DNA of 64,000 bases. It comes from Shewanella sp. MTB7 (GTDB lineage: Bacteria > Pseudomonadota > Gammaproteobacteria > Enterobacterales > Shewanellaceae). The notes beneath the pieces are model-generated. The model had not been told where the DNA came from and made no database searches. It saw only the letters and a program-made list of their open reading frames with translations. The stretch is from NCBI RefSeq assembly GCF_027571385.1, contig NZ_CP085636.1, forward strand, positions 868,001 to 932,000, read 5' to 3'. The translations under genes and the position numbers were made by a program. This document shows, in pieces, positions 37,181 to 44,442 of the stretch (positions within the stretch are counted from its first letter, which is position 1; every line of letters begins with the position of its first letter).

Positions 37181-37629
37181 ATATGAGCGAGAAGAGTACC
37201 GATTTGCATGATTTTATTATGAACCTGTGTAACAGTAGTTTTAATGGTAGAGCTGTGTTTTCTTTAATTGAACATGAACTTTATTATGAATATTTATTAA
37301 AGCCTCGAAATAATGAAGGGAGTGAAATTAACATCCTTTTAGATAAAATAGAGCCTATCGAACTGTTTGTTAGTTTAGGAGAAAGTAGTACTTACATCGA
37401 GTATGAGGCAGGTAATGAATTTGATAGAAATATGTTAGTTAATCTATTCGATATAGCTATTAACGGTAGATTGAAAGAGATAAAGTATTTTTTCTTTAAT
37501 TATCAAATTAGATTGGATTCGGTAGTCGAAAATACAGATAGCCCTGTCGTACTGATTGGGTATAAATCATTTTTTTACTACATACTTCCCATTACGTCTG
37601 TCTATGAGGTTAATTATAAGTCATGGTAA
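37174..37629 (+). CDS. Probable orphan immunity protein of cassette 3
   Basis: A 151-residue cytoplasmic protein of unknown family, rich in Glu, Asn and Phe (LHDFIMNLCNSSFNGRAVF, then ELFVSLGESSTYIEYEAGNE). The ATG at 37174 has AAGGA nine bases upstream and overlaps the stop codon of the decayed tip before it; an ATG at 37183 is the alternative. The frame is intact while its presumed toxin is broken, as often found where immunity is kept against neighbours. AT-rich. Role inferred from context. Confidence 0.55.
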   Translation: MVNMSEKSTDLHDFIMNLCNSSFNGRAVFSLIEHELYYEYLLKPRNNEGSEINILLDKIEPIELFVSLGESSTYIEYEAGNEFDRNMLVNLFDIAINGRLKEIKYFFFNYQIRLDSVVENTDSPVVLIGYKSFFYYILPITSVYEVNYKSW

Positions 37630-37734
37630 GTTAGACCTATTGCATTAAAAATTAGGTATGTATTGTACTGGAATTAAGATCTAACTATTTTTCTAGAAGG
37701 AGTTTTACTCAGTCCTAAGTATCGAACGTCAGTA

Positions 37735-38188
37735 TTGGCGTTCGAGTCATGCTGGGGTTTAATCGCTTCTGTGTCCAATACAGGCACATCGGTAGAAGTG
37801 GAGTTGGGTTCTCTAGCTGCACGAAAAGGGCTTGTTGGCAGGGATATTTCAACGCTTAACGTGCAGGAGGTTCAAATGTTGAAGGCCTCTTTAGTTAACA
37901 AAGGTACCATGGATTTTTACAGCTGGTCGGCAGCTCAAAATCGCGTGGAGTTTAACTCTTTTAATCATAACTACTGGATGTCTGAGTATTCACCAGTGTT
38001 AAGTTTGACTTCAAGGGGGAGGGGGTGGCGTCAGGGCATTTTCGGTATTTCATGATAAATGGATGGCAAATTGGGATATCAGTAGCACCGGAGTGTTAAT
38101 TGCCACCATCCCGCCGGCTGTTGTTGGGCAATATTATGCGTTGGGTGTCGGGAACTATTATTATTACATGAATAATTTGGAGGAGTAG
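37735..38188 (+). pseudogene. Frameshifted second copy of the main toxin tip end
   Basis: Corresponds to the last 138 residues of the main RHS protein, from SNTGTSVEVELGSLAA. An extra base in the G-rich tract at 38015-38026 (GGGGGAGGGGGT against nine G and TT) shifts the frame, which then stops at 38055. The correct frame resumes with HDKWMANWDISSTG and runs to the stop at 38188. There is no RHS core in front. Part of the 1.27 kb duplication. Confidence 0.85.
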
Positions 38189-39038
38189 CCTATGCGTCAC
38201 GTTACGAAACTGCTAGCGATTATGTCCATTGTACTTATCCTGAACGGCTGTGCGTATTACGTTTACAACACTGGAAGTGCGTATGGGTTAACAAATGTTG
38301 AAACGACAAAATATCTAGGGCACCAGCAAAACACGGGTTACAGCTCCCCTATATTTACTCCAATTGTTACGCTGGATAACGGGGTTCAAGTAAAGCTTCA
38401 TTTCTCTGGTGGGTATAGTCGTCCTCCAGGGGAAAGTGATTCAGAACACTTTAATAACCTAAGAATAGAGATATTTATTACTTCCTTAGAAGAGGGGATT
38501 CGCTTAGATACACAACATATCATGATGGACCAGTATCGTATTAGTAAGAAAGCTAAGGTTAATTTTTTAGAGATGAAACGATACCCGAGTAAAGCGCGGA
38601 ATAGTTACGGTATTGATGTGTGTCAATATCCGCCAGAGGATGTTCAAGTCGACAGCAATTCTTTTGATATTTTCTATGATTTCTATCAGAAAGACAGCAT
38701 TAGTATCCCTTATCGACAAGTTGATTTTAATTTACTCCCAGTACACTTACTTGCAATCGATACTAATATTTTGTGCGGAATATTAGTTGCAATGAACACC
38801 AACCTAGCGGGAGATCAAGGTTTCTTTACGCTTACACTCCCTTTTATAGAAGAGGGACAAATCACTGAATATACCCTATATGTTTATCCTGTTGAGTATC
38901 GATTTACGGCTAAGTGATGGTTTTTTAGCTGGCGAAGAACCTGCAAAACTATAACCGTTATGCTTATGTGTTGAATAATCCAATGAGTTATAGCGACCCT
39001 ACTGGATTCTTTTTCGATAAAATTTGGAAAGCGATTAA
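37771..39038 (+). repeat. Toxin end + lipoprotein + core-end block, copy 2
   Basis: Direct repeat partner of 34186-35452. At its right end the shared core-end sequence leads into a different tip (38941-39961). Confidence 0.92.
38192..38917 (+). CDS. Lipoprotein, probable immunity protein (copy 2)
   Basis: A 241-residue lipoprotein identical to the copy at 34606 except for one residue (LLAIDT against LLRIDT). The lipobox LNGC and ribosome site are preserved. It is complete although the toxin end before it is frameshifted. Two intact copies could raise the dose of immunity, or this may simply be a recent duplication. Confidence 0.75.
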   Translation: MRHVTKLLAIMSIVLILNGCAYYVYNTGSAYGLTNVETTKYLGHQQNTGYSSPIFTPIVTLDNGVQVKLHFSGGYSRPPGESDSEHFNNLRIEIFITSLEEGIRLDTQHIMMDQYRISKKAKVNFLEMKRYPSKARNSYGIDVCQYPPEDVQVDSNSFDIFYDFYQKDSISIPYRQVDFNLLPVHLLAIDTNILCGILVAMNTNLAGDQGFFTLTLPFIEEGQITEYTLYVYPVEYRFTAK

Positions 39039-39453
39039 GAAATATTGGAAACCCATTTTGGCGATTGTCGTTGCTGTCGTGACTTATGGCGCGGCATCTG
39101 AGTGAGTATTTTATCAGTTGGGAATGGGTCTCTTCCGTTTCATCTGGAGTGGGGCTTAGTATTGTTACAACTTACAGTTTATCGACTGGTGGCTATGCTT
39201 TAGCTGGTGCGGCAGCGGGGGCTGTTGCTGGAGGGATAACAACAGGAAGTTTAAGTGGCGCGGCAAAAGGTGCGTTAACTGGTGCCATTATGGGGGGAGT
39301 CACGGGGGCATTAAGCAGTACAGGAACCAGTTTTTCTGATTCAGCATATCGGTTGTCATTGTCAGCAGTGGGAGGGTGTACTGCAGGATCTGTATCTGGA
39401 GGCTCTTGTGGTGAAGGAGCAAAGCTGGCAGTGATAGCGCAGGGACTAAAGAT
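38941..39453 (+). repeat. Recombination handle, second copy (tip cassette C)
   Basis: Nearly identical to 33577-34088. It carries a TGG-to-TGA change at 39103-39105 and one extra G near 39125. From about 39140 to 39453 it is free of lesions. Confidence 0.88.
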
Positions 39454-39961
39454 AGGTTTGGATCATATTGCTAGAACGAATACGTCTCTAGCAACATCCC
39501 AAGGGGAGGCTGTCGTAAAACCTGATGGACGCTTGAAGGCTAAATGGATAAAGGAAGGTAAGTATGTCGATTGGTTGGATAAAAATGTTGATAATACAGG
39601 GATGGGAGTAACTGTAGATAATCTTGACTATGAGGATCTAGTAGGGCTTCCTGTGTCACAAGCAAAGACCATTTTACTGCGGCAAGGAATTGTTCCGGGC
39701 AGTGTTTTAAATAATCTGGGGTTAATGGGGGAGTCAAGTCCGTATATGAGTTATTTGTCTCAGAATTTACCTGGTTTTAGTGGCTCATCAATTACTCATG
39801 ATAGTTTAGTCGGTGTAGTGGAGCGTGCTGCTGGTATCGAGCATACTTGGTATGGAACTGCATTTACCATTGGATCCATTCCTCCCTCATTTGTGGCTCA
39901 ATACGGAGCTTATGGTGTATATAGTTCTAAGTATTACTACAGTAATATAAACAAGGAATAA
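38941..39961 (+). pseudogene. Displaced RHS tip cassette C, interrupted in its linker but with an intact toxin part
   Basis: Starts with the RHS core end and linker, as in the main gene, but has a TGA at 39103 and a +1 shift near 39125. After that the correct frame is open to 39961 (an ATG in another frame at 39086 happens to run into it). The variable part begins at about 39454: KPDGRLKAKWIKEGKYVDWL, LVGLPVSQAKTILLRQGIVPG, then ITHDSLVGVVERAAGIEH and SIPPSFVAQYGAYG. The closing pattern (HD, IPPxxVxQY, Tyr-rich end) matches that of the main tip, so both probably belong to one toxin family with different specificities. It has no clear start of its own. Confidence 0.7.
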
Positions 39962-39964
39962 GTT

Positions 39965-40618
39965 GTGAAATATTTATTGTGCTTAATTTATATATTGTTC
40001 ATAAATGCTTGTACCTCAACCACTATAGAGGTTGTAAGTATACCTTCAATCAAACCATGGGATTTGGTTAAGGATGAGCATGTGTATAAATATGATGAAA
40101 GTTTGGAGAGTTATATAGAGTTAGGTAGTGTAGATCTTTCATTGATACTTTCTAATTATGAAACCAAGTATAGAGGGAGCTCTATACTTGGTATTGAAAT
40201 GAACCACTTGCCTGACAGTGTATTCGATAGTGATGAAATCAAATTATCCTTAGGTGTTACGCCTAAGAAAAATGTTGATATAAGCACAAGGAATATTACT
40301 TTAGTGGTTAATATCGATGGTGTTGAGTCATACATTAAGCCATATAAAGTTTTTAGGTATTCTCCGTCTGTTTTTTGTGGCTTTGATCGTTACGCACTAA
40401 CAGGGAACAGTTATAATAGCGTAGAGGTTAATAATGATAAAGATGAACTGTTGGTCGGGAGTGGGTATAAGGACAATTGTTATAATTTATTTTTTAAGTT
40501 TACGCGTACTATGTTGAATGCTGATTTTGCTGTTGAATTTAAAGGTTCATTATTGCCTTTGGAGTATGAGAGGATATATTTTCATAAAAAAATAATCATG
40601 TGGAGAACTTCAAATTAA
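39965..40618 (+). CDS. Lipoprotein, probable immunity protein of tip C
   Basis: A 217-residue predicted lipoprotein (MKYLLCLIYILFINACTS; lipobox INAC, cysteine about residue 16) that starts 3 bp after the tip-C stop codon, with AAGGAATAAG just before. The body is beta-rich in appearance, with no known domain. It differs in sequence from the lipoproteins at 34606 and 38192 but has the same size class, localisation and position behind a related toxin end. This parallel is the main support for an immunity role. AT-rich. The last codons overlap an unrelated fragment (40600). Confidence 0.68.
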   Translation: MKYLLCLIYILFINACTSTTIEVVSIPSIKPWDLVKDEHVYKYDESLESYIELGSVDLSLILSNYETKYRGSSILGIEMNHLPDSVFDSDEIKLSLGVTPKKNVDISTRNITLVVNIDGVESYIKPYKVFRYSPSVFCGFDRYALTGNSYNSVEVNNDKDELLVGSGYKDNCYNLFFKFTRTMLNADFAVEFKGSLLPLEYERIYFHKKIIMWRTSN

Positions 40619-40782
40619 TATCTCAAAATATATTTGTTTGTGTCGACCTAGCTACCGGCAAGCACCGATTTGGGTGGAGCGGAAAAAATGGCTCTGACCA
40701 GTATAAGTTGATGTATCGATACAAGAAAGCCCATATCCCTACAGGAATCAAAATACAACGGGTACATCCAAGCAAGGGGTGA
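40600..40782 (+). pseudogene. C-terminal fragment of another toxin tip
   Basis: A short open frame ending in LATGKHRFGWSGKNGSDQYK and then AHIPTGIKIQRVHPSKG. The TGKHRFGWS segment resembles the ends of other RHS/Cdi toxin tips. It has no linker, core end or ribosome site, so it is taken as a remnant. Tentative. Confidence 0.4.
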
Positions 40783-40806
40783 TAAATAGAAGTTTTAGAA
40801 GAAGAA

Positions 40807-41085
40807 ATGTTTTCATATATAGATCAAAAATTAAAGACCGGCAGTCAGAGTTCTTTAGATAAATTGAATTCTCTTTGTATGAAAGATAAAGAGGTCAAAA
40901 TAGGCGAGAAGAAATGCAAAGAAAATAGTTGGACTGAGCCTTTATCTGACGGAGTTATTTTTATTGTAGAAATTTCATTTAAAAAATGTTTTTTTGATGT
41001 TGTATTTACAAAAGGGGTGTTATTTATGGGTTTGAACAGAACATTTTTCTCTCAGGAAGAAATGTGGGACTTAGGTTTTGGTTAG
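40807..41085 (+). CDS. Small protein, possible immunity protein of the 40.6 kb remnant
   Basis: A 92-residue cytoplasmic protein of unknown family (MFSYIDQKLKTGSQSSLDKL and TFFSQEEMWDLGFG). It starts 24 bp after the stop of the toxin fragment, behind a weak AAGAAGAA ribosome site. Its four cysteines include KKC and CFF segments. Position and AT-rich composition suggest an immunity gene, but there is no homology evidence. Confidence 0.42.
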   Translation: MFSYIDQKLKTGSQSSLDKLNSLCMKDKEVKIGEKKCKENSWTEPLSDGVIFIVEISFKKCFFDVVFTKGVLFMGLNRTFFSQEEMWDLGFG

Positions 41086-41088
41086 AAG

Positions 41089-41285
41089 TTTTTTTTCGAT
41101 TGGATTTGGGAAGCGATTAAGAGATATTGGAAACCTATTTTGGCGATTGTCGTTGCTGTCGTGACTTATGGCGCGGCATCTGAGTGAGTATTTTATCAGT
41201 TGGGAATGGGTCTCTTCCGTTTCATCTGGAGTGGGGCTTAGTATTGTTACAACTTACAGTTTATCGACTGGTGGCTATGCTTTAG
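41089..41285 (+). pseudogene. Degenerate third copy of the RHS core-end/linker handle
   Basis: About 200 bp matching 39010-39208 ([12 protein letters not shown] start, [18 protein letters not shown], then the linker). It has the same TGA and the same extra base as tip C, so it derives from that lineage. Similarity stops abruptly at CTTTAG (41285), and no toxin part follows. Confidence 0.8.
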
Positions 41286-41570
41286 TTAGAGCGACAGCCG
41301 GTGGGGGCATTATTTACCAATTAATAATTATAGCGTTGGGCTTGATTTGTTTATTATTGGTTTTTTATCCTTCTTGGTTTCTTATATATTTCTACTTATT
41401 AAAAATTTTGTAACAGGAAAGCCCTAGGTAGGTAATCAAATACTTCATTTTCTTACCTTAGTAGATTACTGTTTTTGTCAACAGTTTTGTTGCAAACTCA
41501 CATCGAGCAGCTATAAATTGAGGAGAATGACTCTCTCAGATTCGGCTAGTCTGTTAAATAATTATTCGAT

Positions 41571-42455
41571 TTAAGGCTTCAAGGCTTCAACTAAGAACTC
41601 TCTTAGTACGACTAAGTTGTTGTCAAAACTTTTTCGATGTGCCACGACCATATTTAACGGTGACTTTTCTTTGCAGTAATCTGGCAGTAGCGATACTAAA
41701 CGCCCCGCGGCAATATCCTCACGTACATCTAAGCAGGTTTTATAGACGATACCCATTCCCTTAACGGCCAATAAACGAAGGTAATCGCCATCGTCTGATA
41801 AATGATTACCACTTACTTTCACCGAAACAGTACTGGTATCTTTAAAAAATCGCCAATGACTGTTTAACATGTCGTCACTGTAAAAGTGTAAACAGTTATG
41901 TTTTACCAAGTCTTCCGGCGTTTTCGGCGTGCCATAGCGGGTTAAATAATTAGGTGAGGCGCATAATTCCCGGACAGCATTACGCAGTATGGGTAAACAC
42001 ACTAAGGCCGAATCTTCGGGCTCACCATAACGTAACCCCACATCTACCGTTTGAGAATAAAAGTCTGCGTATTTATCACTTAACTTAACCTTCAAATTGA
42101 TGTCTGGATGGTATAGTTGGAAATCCATCAAACAGCTAAGCAAAGTGTTTCTACCCAGGTCGGAAGGCACTGATAAGGTAATACTGCCTTTAAGCTTATC
42201 CCCTAAAACAGCCCTCTTTCCAATATCTAGGTTTTTCAATGCCTTAAGTGCATAAGGTAAAAAGTTACGACCACTTTGGGTTAATGTTAAACTGCGTGTA
42301 GATCGCTGTAATAACCGAGTGTTCAATTCAGCTTCCAGCCGCTTTACGGCGGCACTAGTAGCGGCAGGAGTAATTGACAATTCACGGGCTACGGCAGAAA
42401 GATTCTTAAGTTCGCATGCAAGCACGAATATTCTGACGTCAAAAAATTTCATCAT
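41571..42455 (-). CDS. LysR family transcriptional regulator
   Basis: A 294-residue regulator. The ATG-ATG pair at 42455/42452 is preferred over an upstream ATG, since homologues begin MKFFDVRIFVLACE. The winged helix-turn-helix is clear (NLSAVARELSITPAATSAAVKRLEAELNTRLLQRS, split here by function). The substrate-binding domain follows from about 90 (LSVPSDLGRNTLLS, VDVGLRYGEPEDS) and is of the CrgA/DhcR-like group. It is divergent from the thioredoxin-ccdA-HAD genes with about 100 bp between, so it probably controls them. The inducer is unknown. Confidence 0.88.
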   Translation of the reverse strand: MMKFFDVRIFVLACELKNLSAVARELSITPAATSAAVKRLEAELNTRLLQRSTRSLTLTQSGRNFLPYALKALKNLDIGKRAVLGDKLKGSITLSVPSDLGRNTLLSCLMDFQLYHPDINLKVKLSDKYADFYSQTVDVGLRYGEPEDSALVCLPILRNAVRELCASPNYLTRYGTPKTPEDLVKHNCLHFYSDDMLNSHWRFFKDTSTVSVKVSGNHLSDDGDYLRLLAVKGMGIVYKTCLDVREDIAAGRLVSLLPDYCKEKSPLNMVVAHRKSFDNNLVVLREFLVEALKP

Positions 42456-42555
42456 GATTTTCAATTTCTCGTTGAAAGTGTTTTCGATTTTAAAGATATT
42501 ATAAGAAAAAACAATAACCTTTATGCTGTTTGAAATCACCAAAGGAGAGTTACAC

Positions 42556-42963
42556 ATGACACTATTTCGTTCCCTAAAACTGGCTACTGTTACCCTGGCG
42601 ACTTCGTTAATATTAAGCTTGTCGGCTCACGCCAGCAATTTCGAAAAGTTCCCATTTGAAAAAACACTATTTGACCAACTTCAAGCCCAAGGCGATACAG
42701 TTTTAATTGATGTATTTGCTCCTTGGTGTCCAACGTGTAAGAAACAACAAGAGGTTATAGGCGACTATTTTGCTGCCTACCCCGATAGCGAGATAAAGGT
42801 GCTTGTCGTTAACTTTGATGATCAGCCTCAATGGGTAAAGTTCTTTAAGGCGCCACGCCAATCAAGCCTGTATCTATACAAAAATGGCGAGCAGCTTTGG
42901 TTCAGTGTGGCTGAAACCCGTGAGCAAAAGATCTTTTCCGCTTTGAATTCAGTGAGCATGTAA
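42556..42963 (+). CDS. Periplasmic thioredoxin-like protein
   Basis: A 135-residue protein. The ATG at 42556 has AAGGAGAG six bases upstream and starts a signal peptide (MTLFRSLKLATVTLATSLIL, cleaved near AHA-SN). It has a thioredoxin fold with active site FAPWCPTCKK (Cys58, Cys61) and the short form lacking some helices. One base separates it from the ccdA-like gene, so the two are co-expressed. The pair resembles a split DsbD: the membrane protein passes electrons to this periplasmic thioredoxin. The final target is unknown. Confidence 0.85.
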   Translation: MTLFRSLKLATVTLATSLILSLSAHASNFEKFPFEKTLFDQLQAQGDTVLIDVFAPWCPTCKKQQEVIGDYFAAYPDSEIKVLVVNFDDQPQWVKFFKAPRQSSLYLYKNGEQLWFSVAETREQKIFSALNSVSM

Positions 42964-42964
42964 T

Positions 42965-43657
42965 ATGGATACCTTTGCCATACCACTAGCGTTTGCCGCT
43001 GGCATACTAAGCCTGTTATCGCCCTGTGTATTACCAATGATACCAGTTGTCGCAAGCTCTGCAATGCGCAGTTCTCGCAAGGGTATAATTACCTTAGCGT
43101 TAGGGCTGAGTCTATCCTTTGCGTTTGCTGGAACCGTGCTCACTTTCGCGCTGATTAGTTTAGGGCTATCGCCAGAGGTATTGCGTTACTTCTCGGCGAC
43201 TTTGCTGCTGATTATTGCCGTTGCCATTTTAATCCCCAAAGCTGGAGACTGGCTCACAATAAAACTGTCAATGCTCACTAGTCGACTGCCAAATCATCAA
43301 GTTGATGGCGAAGGTGTAGTGACACAGTTTGCCGTTGGCGCATCATTAGGTCTAGTGTGGCTGCCCTGCGTTGGCCCAACGTTAGGGGCAGCTATTGCCC
43401 TTGCATCAACAGGTCAAAGTATGGGCTCTGCATTCATCATTATGCTGGCTTTTGGTATCGGTACTGCAATTCCTTTGATTGGTTTCAGCCTGTTAATGAA
43501 AAACTCACTGGGAAAATGGATCAGTGGTGGCGCGGCAGCCAAAAAAGTAATGGGATTATCTTTAATCATTTTGTCATTGACCATTTTCACAGGATTTGAT
43601 CGCACATTAGAAGCGTTAGCACTTGAAATTATGCCAGAGTGGCTCTACAACATATAA
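42965..43657 (+). CDS. CcdA/DsbD-transmembrane family thiol-disulfide transporter
   Basis: A 230-residue inner-membrane protein with six hydrophobic helices. The redox cysteines are in LLSPCVLPMIP (helix 1) and VWLPCVGPTLGA (helix 4), as in CcdA and the DsbD beta domain. It would carry electrons from cytoplasmic thioredoxin to the periplasm. It is flanked by the periplasmic thioredoxin (1 bp upstream) and the HAD protein (11 bp downstream), so the three are one operon. It is not accompanied by cytochrome c maturation genes, so a role in thiol homeostasis is as likely. Confidence 0.88.
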   Translation: MDTFAIPLAFAAGILSLLSPCVLPMIPVVASSAMRSSRKGIITLALGLSLSFAFAGTVLTFALISLGLSPEVLRYFSATLLLIIAVAILIPKAGDWLTIKLSMLTSRLPNHQVDGEGVVTQFAVGASLGLVWLPCVGPTLGAAIALASTGQSMGSAFIIMLAFGIGTAIPLIGFSLLMKNSLGKWISGGAAAKKVMGLSLIILSLTIFTGFDRTLEALALEIMPEWLYNI

Positions 43658-43668
43658 GAGAATACGAT

Positions 43669-44442
43669 ATGAAACTTACTCATTCCGTCATCATACTTGT
43701 CGGCTTAACCGCACTCGCCTCATTGGCAAGTGCAACAGATAACCCTGTTAATACGCCTCAAGTTTTACCCAAAGTTATTTTCTTTGACGTTAATGAAACA
43801 CTGTTGGATTTAGGCAATGTGGCCCAGTCTGTCACTCAAGCATTAGATGGTCGTGACGACTTGGTGAATAGCTGGTTCACTACCATGCTGCATTACTCCT
43901 TGGTGAGTAACGCTATTGGTGAATATCATCACTTCGGCGATATTGGCGTAGCAGCGCTGCAATTAGTCGCTAAACAAAATGGTATAGCCATATCTGAGGC
44001 TGAAGCAAGTCAAGCTATTCAAGCGCCATTTCGTGACTTACAACCTCATCTTGATGTCATTACGGGCCTTAAAAAGCTACAAGCCTCAGGCATTAAACTG
44101 GTCACATTGACTAACTCCTCAGATGCAGGCATAGAGAGTCAGTTGAAAAATGCCAATTTAATCCAGTACTTTGACGATTCATTAACCGTTCAACACCTGC
44201 AAGTGTTTAAGCCTGATTTACGCGTATATCGGTGGGCGCTTGAACAGATGCAGGTCGAAGCAGATGAGGCTATGCTTATCGCCGCCCATACATGGGACAT
44301 TGCCGGAGCAGCCAAAGCTGGCATGCAAACGGGCTTTATTCAGCGCTCCGGTCAATATCAGTTTGCGCTAACAAAAAAGGCGGATTATGTGGCGGTTGAC
44401 CTGATTCAGTTGTCAGAGCAAGTGTTAACCAAGAAGCCATAA
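43669..44442 (+). CDS. Secreted HAD-fold protein, type II haloacid dehalogenase-like
   Basis: A 257-residue protein. The ATG at 43669 begins a signal peptide (MKLTHSVIILVGLTALASLA), so it is periplasmic, which is unusual for haloacid dehalogenases. HAD motifs: nucleophile Asp40 in VIFFDVNETLLDLG, motif II TLTNSSDAG, the Lys in FKPDLRVYRWAL and motif IV AAHTWDIAGAAKAGM. These match the L-2-haloacid dehalogenase subfamily (with WDI in place of the usual acidic pair). Substrate unknown. Last gene of the thioredoxin-ccdA operon, which suggests that its function needs reduced thiols. Confidence 0.8.
   Translation: MKLTHSVIILVGLTALASLASATDNPVNTPQVLPKVIFFDVNETLLDLGNVAQSVTQALDGRDDLVNSWFTTMLHYSLVSNAIGEYHHFGDIGVAALQLVAKQNGIAISEAEASQAIQAPFRDLQPHLDVITGLKKLQASGIKLVTLTNSSDAGIESQLKNANLIQYFDDSLTVQHLQVFKPDLRVYRWALEQMQVEADEAMLIAAHTWDIAGAAKAGMQTGFIQRSGQYQFALTKKADYVAVDLIQLSEQVLTKKP

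Noticed and set aside
39086..39140. ATG at 39086 as the true start of tip C
   Set aside because: Its first 14 codons are an out-of-frame reading of the linker, and no ribosome site precedes it; the homologous main gene shows the correct frame.
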